Part shown: one piece after another, positions 47,316 through 56,475 of the stretch
Layout of the letters: every line of letters begins with the position of its first letter
Numbering within the stretch: position 1 is the first letter of the stretch
From: Bacteroidota bacterium
GTDB lineage: Bacteria > Bacteroidota > Bacteroidia > 2-12-FULL-35-15
Length of the DNA stretch: 64,000 nucleotides
Reading direction: 5' to 3'
Assembly: GCA_016722565.1 (NCBI GenBank)
Contig: JADKIU010000001.1
Location: forward strand, 992,001 to 1,056,000
Program-made: the position numbers and the translations under genes
The notes under the pieces: model-generated
The model's input: only the letters and a program-made list of their open reading frames with translations
What the model was told of the DNA's origin: nothing
Database searches by the model: none

Positions 47316-49163
47316 ATGAAACGATACCTACTCCCGCTTTTATTCATTTTTATTTTTCCCTTATCACCTTTTGCCGGAAACGGTTATCAATTTTCCGTTG
47401 ATTTAACAAAATGTGTGAATGATAAACTTTTGGTTGAATTAATTGCTCCAGCAATGAATACAAAAGAAGCAATTTACCGTCTTCCTAAAATTGTTCCAGG
47501 AACGTATGAGATATTAAATTTCGGTCGTTTTATATCTGATTTTAAAGCATTGGATAGTTTGGGAAAAGAAATTCCAATAGAAAGAATAGATGTAAATAGT
47601 TGGAAAATTTTGGAGACTGCTCGTTTGGCAAAAATCACCTATTTAGTTGAAGATACTTGGGATACAGATATAAAAGAACCTTATGTTTTTGAACCAGCCG
47701 GAAGTAATTTTGAAGCAGGCAAGAATTTTTTAATAAATACGCATTGTTTGTTTGGATATTTTGAAGGACAAAAAGAATTGTCGTATCAAATAGATATTAC
47801 CCGACCGGATAATTTTTATGGAACCTGCAGTTTAACAGATGTTGTGTCCAAAAATAATGTGGATACCTATTCTGTTTCTGATTACATGAAATTACAGGAT
47901 GCTCCAATGATGTATAATGTTCCGGATACAACCGTGTTGAAGGTTGGAGGAGCTGAAATTATCATTTCGCTCTACAGCCAAAATCGAATAACTACCTCTA
48001 AGTTTATTGCGGAACATATTAGCGAAATTTTATACGCTCAGCAAGAATATCTTGGAGGCGAATTGCCAATAAAAAAATATGCATATCTGATTTATTTAAC
48101 ACCTAACGGTGGTTTATCCGGTGCGAGTGGTGCTTTAGAGCACAGTTATTCATCGGTGTATTTTTTACCGGAAATGGATCAGCAATATTTAGTACAAACA
48201 ATCAGAGATGTTTCTGCGCATGAGTTTTTTCACATTGTAACACCATTGAATATTCACGCACAACAAATTGGTGATTTTAATTACAATGATCCACAGATGT
48301 CAAAGCACTTGTGGTTGTACGAAGGGACAACAGAGTATGCTTCCGGACTTGTTCAAGTAAAATATGGAAACATGAGTGTTGCAGATTATTTAAAGGTAAT
48401 TGAATCAAAGATTGCCGGAAGTAAAGCATACAACGATTCGCTTCCGTTTACGGTGATGAGTGAAGGGTGTTTGAAAAAATACAAAGACCAATATTCCAAT
48501 GTTTATCAGAAAGGAGCGCTCATCGGATTGTGTTTAGATATTCAATTGCGCTATTTGTCAAAAGGGAAGTATGGGTTGCAAGAATTGATGGCTGACCTTT
48601 CAAAAACATACGGAAAAAATAAATCCTTTAAAGATGAGGAGCTGTTTCAACAAATTGTTCAATTGACCTATCCTGAAATTGGCGACTATTTTAAAAAATA
48701 TGTTGAAGGGAGTCAACCGCTTCCTGTAAAAGAGATGTTAGAATTGGTTGGGATAGGAAGTGGGAATGCAAATATGGAAAAACATATTTCAATTGGTGGT
48801 ATTGCAATTGGATTAAATACAGCTACCAATCGATTGATGATTGTGAATACTGCAGCGATGGATGATTTTGGCCGAATTATGGGATATCAGGAATATGATG
48901 AACTTGTAAAGTTTAATGGTAAAAAAGTAACACTGCAAAATGCACAAGAGATTTTGGGCGGTTATCTTCAATCTGCTAAAGAGGGAGATGTTTTGACTGT
49001 TGTGGTGGCTCGTAAAAAAACTGAAAACTCCAAAGCAAAAAAGGTAAAATTAAAATCGAAATTAATTCCTGTTTTACCTGCTGCCAGTAGCCGTTTAATT
49101 TTATTGCCGAATGCAAAAGACGAGCAATTGAAATTGCGTGCTGATTGGATTGGTAAACATTAA
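47316..49163 (+). CDS. M61-family metallopeptidase with PDZ domain
   Basis: The 615-residue protein has a signal peptide (ending FAGN), an N-terminal beta domain, a gluzincin catalytic core with HEFFHIVTPLNIH and the third ligand in WLYEGTTEY, and a C-terminal PDZ-like domain (about 490-600). It resembles the glycyl-aminopeptidase/M61 family. It probably acts in the periplasm or on the surface. It is followed after nine bases by a histidine kinase and its regulator, suggesting one transcript. Confidence 0.92.
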   Translation: MKRYLLPLLFIFIFPLSPFAGNGYQFSVDLTKCVNDKLLVELIAPAMNTKEAIYRLPKIVPGTYEILNFGRFISDFKALDSLGKEIPIERIDVNSWKILETARLAKITYLVEDTWDTDIKEPYVFEPAGSNFEAGKNFLINTHCLFGYFEGQKELSYQIDITRPDNFYGTCSLTDVVSKNNVDTYSVSDYMKLQDAPMMYNVPDTTVLKVGGAEIIISLYSQNRITTSKFIAEHISEILYAQQEYLGGELPIKKYAYLIYLTPNGGLSGASGALEHSYSSVYFLPEMDQQYLVQTIRDVSAHEFFHIVTPLNIHAQQIGDFNYNDPQMSKHLWLYEGTTEYASGLVQVKYGNMSVADYLKVIESKIAGSKAYNDSLPFTVMSEGCLKKYKDQYSNVYQKGALIGLCLDIQLRYLSKGKYGLQELMADLSKTYGKNKSFKDEELFQQIVQLTYPEIGDYFKKYVEGSQPLPVKEMLELVGIGSGNANMEKHISIGGIAIGLNTATNRLMIVNTAAMDDFGRIMGYQEYDELVKFNGKKVTLQNAQEILGGYLQSAKEGDVLTVVVARKKTENSKAKKVKLKSKLIPVLPAASSRLILLPNAKDEQLKLRADWIGKH

Positions 49164-49172
49164 TCGTTGCGG

Positions 49173-50234
49173 ATGAACAAAAAAACACTTTATTGGTCTT
49201 GTCAAATTGGTGGTTGGCTATTTTTGGTATTAGCACAAACTTTATATTTAAAGTTAAGCGATGCCTTGAATGTTCAAACAGCAACAAGTCAGTTTTTATT
49301 GTTGTTTTTTGGAATTTTATTATCACATCTCTATCGAAATTTTATTGTTAAATATGGTTGGCTGAAGATTAAAATAATTTCATTAATTCCTCGAGTTGTT
49401 TTTGCTTCTATATTGTTAGCCATTGTAAGTGATTACGTACAATATGGTGTGGAATTTTTGCTAGGTATAGCCGGTGGGAAGCATCAGAATGCGATTACAA
49501 TCGTTACGAATATCGTGAATCTTATCCCTTTCTTTTTTTCTTGGTCATTGATTTATTTCTTGTTTCATTTTATTGAAAATTATAAAAAGGCAGAAATTGA
49601 AAACCTGAAATGGGAAGCCTCCATCAATGAAATTGAGTTAAATAAATTAAAGTCGCAGTTGAATCCACACTTCATGTTTAATGCAATGAATAGCATCCGT
49701 GCATTGGTAGATGAAAATCCAAGTAAATCAAAGGATGCGATTACACAACTTTCTAATATTTTGAGAAATACATTGCAAATGGGAAAAAATAAAGTGATTC
49801 CATTTGACGAGGAGTTTAAAATTGTGAGTGATTATTTGGCTTTGGAGTCGATTCGTTATGAGGAGCGGTTGAAAACGAAAGTTCATTTGCATCCGGAGAG
49901 CAAGAATTTCAACATACCTCCTTTAATGATTCAGACATTAGTAGAAAACGGAATCAAACATGGGATTTCTAAATTGATTAACGGTGGAATTTTAGAGGTC
50001 GAAACAAATGTGAAAAATGATGTATTGAGAATTGATATTAAGAATAGTGGACAGTTGCAAGAGAAAGACGTCTCAGAAAATGGATTTGGAATTAAAAACA
50101 CAAAACAACGATTACAATTGTTATACGGTAATGCGGCATCTCTTCATATTCGAAATTTAGATGCATCCACAGTGTTAACAGAATTAATCATTCCTAAAAG
50201 TATATTGAATTATGAAAGCAATATTGATCGATGA
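49173..50234 (+). CDS. LytS-type sensor histidine kinase
   Basis: The 353-residue kinase has four N-terminal transmembrane helices (about 8-135) and a His_kinase domain with the phosphorylated histidine in LNPHFMFNAMNSI (about 165-177) followed by an ATPase domain with LVENGIKHG and GFGIKNTKQRL. There is no periplasmic sensor domain beyond short loops. The frame is open from TTG 49167, but the ATG at 49173 is preferred. The last 23 bases overlap the response regulator gene. Confidence 0.93.
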   Translation: MNKKTLYWSCQIGGWLFLVLAQTLYLKLSDALNVQTATSQFLLLFFGILLSHLYRNFIVKYGWLKIKIISLIPRVVFASILLAIVSDYVQYGVEFLLGIAGGKHQNAITIVTNIVNLIPFFFSWSLIYFLFHFIENYKKAEIENLKWEASINEIELNKLKSQLNPHFMFNAMNSIRALVDENPSKSKDAITQLSNILRNTLQMGKNKVIPFDEEFKIVSDYLALESIRYEERLKTKVHLHPESKNFNIPPLMIQTLVENGIKHGISKLINGGILEVETNVKNDVLRIDIKNSGQLQEKDVSENGFGIKNTKQRLQLLYGNAASLHIRNLDASTVLTELIIPKSILNYESNIDR

Positions 50235-50934
50235 TGAACGCTTGGCACGCCAAGAGCTCAAAAGTTTATTAGCCGCATATCCTGAGATTCAAATTGTAGG
50301 AGAAGCCAACAATGTTGAAACGGCAATCGAAAGCATTAAGCAATTGAAGCCGGATGTTATATTTTTAGATATTCAAATGCCCGGAAAAAATGGTTTTGAA
50401 CTCCTGGAAGAAATTAGCGGTGTGCCGGAGGTTGTTTTTGTGACGGCCTATGATGAATACGCCATCAGAGCCTTTGAAGTAAATGCGTTGGATTATCTAT
50501 TAAAGCCGGTGCAGTCGAATCGATTAGCTGAGACAGTAAAAAAAATTCTAAATAAGGAATCTGGTGATCGACAAGAATCGAAAGAATTGTCGCTTCCTCT
50601 AAATGATAGTGATCAAGTGTTTGTTAAAGATGGAGAAAAGTGTTGGTTTGTGAAGTTGAGTGATGTTCGTTTGTTTGAATCGGAAGGGAATTATGTTAGA
50701 ATTTATTTTGACAAAAATCGGCCATTGATTCTGCGTTCTTTAAATAATTTGGATGAACGATTGAATAATAGAACATTTTTCAGAGCAAGCAGAAAGCATA
50801 TTATCAATTTGAAATGGGTGGAGAGTATCGAAAGCTGGTTTAATGGTGGTTTAATGGTGAAGTTGAGAGGCGGTGAGCAAGTTGAAATTTCTAGAAGGCA
50901 AGCCGCAAAATTAAAAGATATGATGAGCCTTTGA
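50212..50934 (+). CDS. LytTR-type response regulator
   Basis: The 240-residue regulator has a receiver domain with the acidic pair DDE near the start, the phospho-acceptor Asp in IFLDIQMPGKNG (about 54), a conserved Lys in YLLKPVQ, and a C-terminal LytTR DNA-binding domain (about 135-238) with LFESEGNYVRIYF. It overlaps the kinase by 23 bases and is its likely partner. DNA targets are unknown; the M61 gene is a candidate given the gene order. Confidence 0.95.
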   Translation: MKAILIDDERLARQELKSLLAAYPEIQIVGEANNVETAIESIKQLKPDVIFLDIQMPGKNGFELLEEISGVPEVVFVTAYDEYAIRAFEVNALDYLLKPVQSNRLAETVKKILNKESGDRQESKELSLPLNDSDQVFVKDGEKCWFVKLSDVRLFESEGNYVRIYFDKNRPLILRSLNNLDERLNNRTFFRASRKHIINLKWVESIESWFNGGLMVKLRGGEQVEISRRQAAKLKDMMSL

Positions 50935-50971
50935 TTTTTATTGGTGGTGTTATTTCGTTATATTTGATTGA

Positions 50972-51586
50972 ATGAAAAATGCTTGGCAAATTTATTTTTC
51001 GAGACCGAATAAGCGCATCTTGTTTTTTTTGACGCTGTTTTTTTTAGTTCTTACATTAACATCTTTTGTTTTTTTTCTTACCTATAATGAACACCGCGCA
51101 GGGTATCGATTTGATGATCCCATTTTAGAGCTTTTTCATCCGATTGCGGTTTCGGAAATCACATTCTTTATCACCTATTTTTTAGGAATTTACGGACTTA
51201 TCATCTCCTTTCGCATGCCACAATTATTTGTCGGTTTGCTTCAAGCCTATATAATTATGACGCTGCTGAGAATGTTGTCTTTGTATGTGATTCCTTTAGA
51301 AGCTCCGTCAACAATCATTCCTCTGAAAGATACCTTTTTGCAATCGACATTTTACTCCGGAAGAGAGAATTTAAAAGATCTTTTTTTCTCCGGCCATACA
51401 GCAACTATATTTCTATTCGCATTTGTATTCCGAAAAAAGAAAACAAAATTATTGTTTTTTTGTGGTGCGACTTTTATTGGGGTGTTTTTGGTCGTACAGC
51501 ATGTTCACTATAGTATTGACGTTTTAGCAGCTCCACTATTTGCTTATACCGCAGTGCTGATACAGAAAAAGTTAAGGTTAGATTGA
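50972..51586 (+). CDS. PAP2-related membrane phosphatase
   Basis: The 204-residue protein has six predicted transmembrane helices and the PAP2_C-type signature DLFFSGHTATIF, in which the His is a catalytic base, followed by HVHYSIDVLAAP with a second His and an Asp. Such proteins hydrolyse lipid phosphates or transfer phosphocholine in other groups; the substrate here is unknown. Confidence 0.82.
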   Translation: MKNAWQIYFSRPNKRILFFLTLFFLVLTLTSFVFFLTYNEHRAGYRFDDPILELFHPIAVSEITFFITYFLGIYGLIISFRMPQLFVGLLQAYIIMTLLRMLSLYVIPLEAPSTIIPLKDTFLQSTFYSGRENLKDLFFSGHTATIFLFAFVFRKKKTKLLFFCGATFIGVFLVVQHVHYSIDVLAAPLFAYTAVLIQKKLRLD

Positions 51587-51715
51587 TTAGATTTCAGATT
51601 CGTCCTTATCTTCAAAATGTATTTCGTATGGAGAAACGATGAAGCCTATTAAACCAATCAAGCCTATTGCAACAAACGTTATAGGACTGAACAAAAAAGG
51701 GATGACAATTTCCAT
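51587..51715 (-). CDS. small single-helix membrane protein (42 residues)
   Basis: A 42-residue frame starting MEIVIPFLFSPITFVAIGLI has one hydrophobic helix (about residues 4-32) followed by an acidic tail. It lies in the 180-base gap between the PAP2-related and AcpH genes, with its stop directly next to the stop of the upstream convergent gene. It has an ATG and a stop but no clear -7 element. Its composition resembles real small membrane proteins, but I cannot show it is expressed. Confidence 0.4.
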   Translation of the reverse strand: MEIVIPFLFSPITFVAIGLIGLIGFIVSPYEIHFEDKDESEI

Positions 51716-51768
51716 TTGTTTTTTATACAAAGAAACGGGGTGCGTATGATTGAATTTTTAAGAAGAGA

Positions 51769-52353
51769 TTAACGAATTTCGATTTCTGTGTTAACAAATT
51801 GCTGTAGCTCCGGAAAAAAGGATTTGAATTCTTGTTCGAATAAGGGGTAGTGCTCTTTTAAATCGTGAATGGCGTGTTCCATGTTGGAAACAAAACTTGC
51901 TCTCCGCGACATACCTTTTAATACACGATCAATCCCATCCAAATGAGCGTAGGCTGATAGTATATTATACTCCAGCATGTATTTTGTAAATAACTGTGAT
52001 TTCAAAGGAAATGTATGTTTGTTTTGCTCAATGATGGAGTAAACGTTTTGTGTGTACAAATGGAGCGATTGGTTTGAATACGTTTCCCAATTTGCGGCTA
52101 AATAATGATCATAGTAGATGTCAACGATAACACTTGCATATTTTCTGTATTTGGGTCTTAGTCGTTCTTTGCTGGTTTCAACAATCGGGTGGGCATCGGT
52201 AAATGTATCTATTTTACGATGTAATAGAATCCCTTTTTGAACTTCTTCAGAAAAATTATAGATTGAGCTCCCTTTTACCGAATCGGCTATAAAATTGCCA
52301 ATAATCAAGCCTTCTGATTCCCCTGATAAGTATAGATGAGACAAAAAATTCAT
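51769..52353 (-). CDS. acpH: acyl carrier protein phosphodiesterase (AcpH family)
   Basis: The 194-residue protein starts MNFLSHLYLSGESEGLIIGN, typical of the AcpH/DUF479 family that removes phosphopantetheine from acyl carrier protein. Conserved metal-binding residues are visible in ADSVKG, LHRKIDTFTD and YYDHYLAANW. The sequence matches the family in length and motifs. It runs divergently from the membrane protein gene at 52398. Confidence 0.88.
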   Translation of the reverse strand: MNFLSHLYLSGESEGLIIGNFIADSVKGSSIYNFSEEVQKGILLHRKIDTFTDAHPIVETSKERLRPKYRKYASVIVDIYYDHYLAANWETYSNQSLHLYTQNVYSIIEQNKHTFPLKSQLFTKYMLEYNILSAYAHLDGIDRVLKGMSRRASFVSNMEHAIHDLKEHYPLFEQEFKSFFPELQQFVNTEIEIR

Positions 52354-52397
52354 TTGAGTTTCAAAATGTTTAGTAAATTTAAGTAATTTAATGTGAT

Positions 52398-53729
52398 ATG
52401 CGTTGGCTTAATAAACTTATTGTTCCGCTTATTGTTTTCATTGCTGTTTTATCAGCAAATAATATTCAATGGGGTGGAAATCATTGGAAAGATATTATTG
52501 AAGCTGATGGCAAAGGATATTATGCACATTTACCCGCTGTATTTATTTTCAATGATTTAAACTTTTCTTTTTTTGATTCGATTGAAAAAAAACACCCTAA
52601 TCCAGCTATTTATTACGACTACAGAGTAAATGTAGCTGGTAAAACATGCAATAAATATTTTTCTGGGACAGCGTTAGCTATGAGTCCTTTCTTTCTGATT
52701 GCTCATTGGAGTGCTGGATTTCTGGGTTTCGAAAAAGATGGTTATTCCAAAATATACCTTATATCAATAAGCTTTGCAGCTATTTTTTATTTATGGTTGG
52801 GGTTGTACTATTTAAAAAAGTTATTGCATGAATTCAGCTCGAATGGTTCACTCATTAGTTTTTTACTTGTTATTTTTACATTTGGAACCAATTTGTTTTA
52901 TTATGCAGTTTGTGAGCCAGCAATGTCGCACATTTATTCTTTTGCCTTTATCACTGCGTTTGTTTTTTATTCGAAAAAATATTTTGAATCTCCCAACTCA
53001 AAATCTGTTTTGCTACTTTCATTTTTTCTTGGAGTGATTGTCTTGATTCGGCCTGTAAATGGGATATTGGTTTTTGTTTTACCATTTCTTACTTTCAACT
53101 GGTTTGTTTTTGTTTCGGGAGTCAATTTTTTATTTAAAAGATATTGGATTTTCTTACTTTCCATTTTAATTTTAGTTTCAATTGTAGGTTTACAATTGAT
53201 AATTTACAAAATTCAGACAGGGCAGTTTTTTGTTGATGCCTACGGTGATGAATCTTTTAATTGGCTTTCACCTCATTTAATTGATTTTTTATTCAGCTAT
53301 AAGAAAGGACTGTTTCTGTATACACCTATATTGCTATTGAGTGTTTATGGATTTATAGTTTTATATAAGAAAAGTAAGTATCGTTTTTACACGCTTACTT
53401 TTTTTATATTGTTGTTATTTTATATTTTATCTTCTTGGTGGAATTGGTGGTATGGAGGGAGTTTCGGAACAAGAGTGTTGGTGGAATATTATTCTTTATT
53501 TGTTCTGTTGCTTCTGTTTGTAATTGAAAGTATTCACTGGTTGAAAGGGAAAACTGTATTTTTCTCTATATTGGTAGTGTTTATGATAGTTTCTCAGATT
53601 CAAATGTATCAATACCGTTATTATCATATTCATTGGGAGAAAATGGATAAAAAGCATTATTGGAATTGTTTTTTGAGGGTTGATCTATTGGCTAAAGAAA
53701 TTAACCCAAACAAAGATTTATTGGAATAA
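52398..53729 (+). CDS. polytopic membrane protein, GT-C glycosyltransferase-like
   Basis: The 443-residue protein has about ten transmembrane helices. An acidic loop after helix 1 (DIIEADGKGYYAHLPA) recalls the Asp-containing loop of GT-C glycosyltransferases that use polyprenyl-linked sugars, and a WWNWWYGG stretch lies near the C-terminus. The assignment to GT-C is by pattern only; it could be an uncharacterised membrane protein family. No sugar-pathway genes are nearby. Confidence 0.6.
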   Translation: MRWLNKLIVPLIVFIAVLSANNIQWGGNHWKDIIEADGKGYYAHLPAVFIFNDLNFSFFDSIEKKHPNPAIYYDYRVNVAGKTCNKYFSGTALAMSPFFLIAHWSAGFLGFEKDGYSKIYLISISFAAIFYLWLGLYYLKKLLHEFSSNGSLISFLLVIFTFGTNLFYYAVCEPAMSHIYSFAFITAFVFYSKKYFESPNSKSVLLLSFFLGVIVLIRPVNGILVFVLPFLTFNWFVFVSGVNFLFKRYWIFLLSILILVSIVGLQLIIYKIQTGQFFVDAYGDESFNWLSPHLIDFLFSYKKGLFLYTPILLLSVYGFIVLYKKSKYRFYTLTFFILLLFYILSSWWNWWYGGSFGTRVLVEYYSLFVLLLLFVIESIHWLKGKTVFFSILVVFMIVSQIQMYQYRYYHIHWEKMDKKHYWNCFLRVDLLAKEINPNKDLLE

Positions 53730-53733
53730 CGGG

Positions 53734-54516
53734 CTATAATTTTTTGGCTTTATTCCAATACACATCCATTTCGGCTAAGGTCATATCACTAAGCGGTTTC
53801 CCGATCTTTGCCGCCTCTGATTCCAGGTATTGAAAGCGCTTGATGAATTTTTTATTTGTTCTTTCTAAGGCGTCTTCCGCATTGATATTTACAAAACGAG
53901 CATAGTTAATTAAAGAAAACAATACATCTCCAAACTCATCTTCTATTTTCTCTTTCGATGCATTGGTGTCTATTTCGTGTTTCAATTCAGCAATTTCTTC
54001 CTGAACTTTTTCCCATACTTGTTCGGGTTTTTCCCAGTCGAATCCAACAGCACGGGCCTTTTCCTGAATCCGAGATGCTTTAATTAGGGAAGGTAAAGAT
54101 TTAGGAACCCCGGCTAAAACGGATTTATTTCCTTCTTTTAGTTTCAGTTTTTCCCAATTTTCCTTCACATCTTGTTCATTTTCTACTTTCACATCTCCAT
54201 ATATATGAGGGTGTCGGCTAATTAATTTTTCACACAAAGCGTTGATTACATCAGCGATATCGAATTCGTTTGTTTCGGAAGCAATACGTGCATAAAAAAC
54301 AATGTGCAACAAAACGTCTCCCAATTCTTTTTTAATGTTAGGTAAGTCATTGTCTAAAATCGCATCGGCTAACTCGTAGGTTTCTTCAATTGTTAAATGG
54401 CGCAAGGATTCGATTGTTTGCTTTTTGTCCCAAGGACATTTTTCTCGCAATTCATCCATAATTATCAATAATCGCTCAAATGCCTTTCGTTTTTCTTCCA
54501 TATTCGTTTTTGTCAT
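53734..54516 (-). CDS. mazG: nucleoside triphosphate pyrophosphohydrolase MazG
   Basis: The 260-residue enzyme cleaves NTPs to NMP and pyrophosphate. It has two MazG domains: the N-terminal one with CPWDKKQTIESLRHLTIEET and ELADA, the C-terminal one with EEIAELKHEI and EDEFGDVLFS. It ends in the family's DVYWNKAK. A second in-frame ATG at 54501 is possible. It is convergent with the membrane protein gene, four bases apart. Confidence 0.93.
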   Translation of the reverse strand: MTKTNMEEKRKAFERLLIIMDELREKCPWDKKQTIESLRHLTIEETYELADAILDNDLPNIKKELGDVLLHIVFYARIASETNEFDIADVINALCEKLISRHPHIYGDVKVENEQDVKENWEKLKLKEGNKSVLAGVPKSLPSLIKASRIQEKARAVGFDWEKPEQVWEKVQEEIAELKHEIDTNASKEKIEDEFGDVLFSLINYARFVNINAEDALERTNKKFIKRFQYLESEAAKIGKPLSDMTLAEMDVYWNKAKKL

Positions 54517-54590
54517 GATATTCTTTAAATATCAGCTAAAATAAGCATTATTCAAATCAAATTAGAATGTGTTTTAGCCAATATTTTTAA

Positions 54591-54598
54591 TAATTTTG
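54591..54598 (+). promoter_or_regulatory. TANNTTTG -7 element for the PagL-like gene
   Basis: TAATTTTG ends seven bases before the ATG at 54606, which would give a leaderless or near-leaderless mRNA and supports that ATG as the true start. No clear -33 TTTG. Confidence 0.5.
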
Positions 54599-54605
54599 CA
54601 ATTCA

Positions 54606-55725
54606 ATGTTTACTTTAAAGAAAATAATTAAAGCACGGTTTTATTGCTGTTTTGAGTTTGTTCTTAATACAAACTTCCGGTGTGGCTCAAGGTCGACCTA
54701 AAGAAGATTTTATTCTTATGGGAGATGCGCATGTTGGTTATATCATTAGCCATCGAGGAAGTATCGTCCATTTAATTAAAGGCCAAATTGGAGGAGGAGA
54801 GCTTACTTATGTTTTTAGAACCTGTGGTAAAAGATCCTGGCAGCCGATTCATGCTTTCCCGGAGTTTGGATTAAGCTATATGCATCTCTATCTCGCCAAT
54901 CCTTCTGAGATTGGGAATCTGGATGCCCTTTATCCATACATGAATTTAAGATTGAATAAGCAGAAGCGGAACTTTAAAATGTATTTGCGTTTAGGGTTGG
55001 GTATTGCAAATATGTCGAAACCTTTTGATCGCCTTACAAATTCAAAAAACAACGCTATTGGTTCTCATATAAACGGATATGTGAATATTCGTTTAAGCTC
55101 GTCCTATATGTTGAGTAAATCATGGCGCCTGGATTCAGGGATTGGTTTAACCCATGCATCCAATGGAGCGATAAAAACGCCAAATTTAGGTTTAAACATG
55201 GCCACTTTAAATTTGGGTGTGGGTTATGTATTCGGAAATAAAAATCTGGAAATGTGTAAGGATTCGGTGATGCCGAAAATCAAAAAAAGATGGCATCCTT
55301 CTGTAATTGGGATTGTAGGATTTAAAGAACTAGAGCAACCTTTAGGAAATAAATATATGGCTTATGGATTAAGTGGAAACTTATATTATTCGGCAAGTTA
55401 TAAGAACAGATTTGGCACCGGAGTCGAATTTGTATATAGTAATGAAACGAGAGTGAAGTTAGAAAGAGATTCGGCATCTACTGAGCGAATAAAAGATGTG
55501 CTTAAAATAGGTGTGAAGGCAGGTTATTCTTTTAACATCGATCGAATTTCAATTCCCATCGATTTTGGATATTATGTTTTTCAGAATGATAATTTAAAAG
55601 AAAAATTCTTTCATAGGCTGGGAGTTCGATACATGGTTACAAAGCATGTGATTGCAAATGTAACGCTTTATACTCATTGGGCAAAAGCCGATTATTTTGA
55701 ATGGGGTTTAGGATATGAATTTTAA
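54606..55725 (+). CDS. PagL-like lipid A deacylase / acyloxyacyl hydrolase family protein (frameshifted)
   Basis: An outer-membrane beta-barrel of the lipid A 3-O-deacylase family. The catalytic motif THASNGAIKTPNLGLN has the His and Ser of PagL. The frame is intact from TTG 54652, but that lacks a signal peptide. From ATG 54606, adding one T in each of the runs 54639-54642 and 54650-54653 gives MFTLKKIIKARFLLLFLSLF, a textbook signal peptide, leading straight into the main frame and a 373-residue protein. Two independent missing T's are needed, so this reconstruction is less certain than the others, but a -7 element just upstream supports the start. Confidence 0.75.
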
Positions 55726-55737
55726 CGAAAATAAAGA

Positions 55738-56466
55738 ATGAGATTTTTAACGTTTATTTCAGTTGTTTTTATTTTATTTTCTTCCTGCAAAAAGGAAAAT
55801 AGATGCGATTGCATTAAACGCACAGGGCCAATCATTACTGAAATCAGAACTGTTCCTCCTTTTAACAGGATATTTACTGAACAAGATGTAGATGTATTTA
55901 TTACGGAGGATGTGGTTTCTGAGGTAAAGGTAGAAGCCGGAGAAAATATTGCTCCTTTAGTTGAGACAGTTGTAGAGGACGGAATATTAATTATTCGGAA
56001 TAAGAACCGATGTAATTGGACCAGAAGTTATAAGAAACCATTAAACGTTTATATAAAAACTCCTGGGTTGAAATATATACATTCCAATGGTAGTGGAAAC
56101 ATAAAATCGCTCAACACCATTTCTGTGGATTCGTTTGATGTTCAAATTGAAGGTGCTGGAGACATTGACTTAACAGTAAACAATAATAAAGTCATTTCTC
56201 ATATATATGGAATAGGAAATTTAACCTTGCGAGGAAATACAAATGAACACGCTTGTAGCATAGGAGGATCCTCTTTTTTATATGCTTCTGAATTGAATAC
56301 AGGGTATACTTACCTTCATACCTTTACACTGGGTTTGAGCTATATTAAGGCATCGGGTTTATTAATTTATAGGATTGATAACAAAGGAGATGTATATTGC
56401 TACGGAAATCCTGCCTCAATTCAGGAGGCCGGGAGGGATGGAACAGGTGTTTTACACATTCAATAA
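55738..56466 (+). CDS. head-GIN (DUF2807) lipoprotein
   Basis: The 242-residue lipoprotein has the lipobox LFSSC (Cys17) and a head-GIN domain (PF10988), a right-handed beta-helix type adhesin-like domain with glycine/asparagine-rich strands such as IHSNGSGNIKSLNTISVDSF and EGAGDIDLTVNNNK. It is expected in the outer membrane. Function unknown. It starts 12 bases after the PagL-like gene and probably shares its transcript. Confidence 0.87.
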   Translation: MRFLTFISVVFILFSSCKKENRCDCIKRTGPIITEIRTVPPFNRIFTEQDVDVFITEDVVSEVKVEAGENIAPLVETVVEDGILIIRNKNRCNWTRSYKKPLNVYIKTPGLKYIHSNGSGNIKSLNTISVDSFDVQIEGAGDIDLTVNNNKVISHIYGIGNLTLRGNTNEHACSIGGSSFLYASELNTGYTYLHTFTLGLSYIKASGLLIYRIDNKGDVYCYGNPASIQEAGRDGTGVLHIQ

Positions 56467-56475
56467 CGAATCAGT

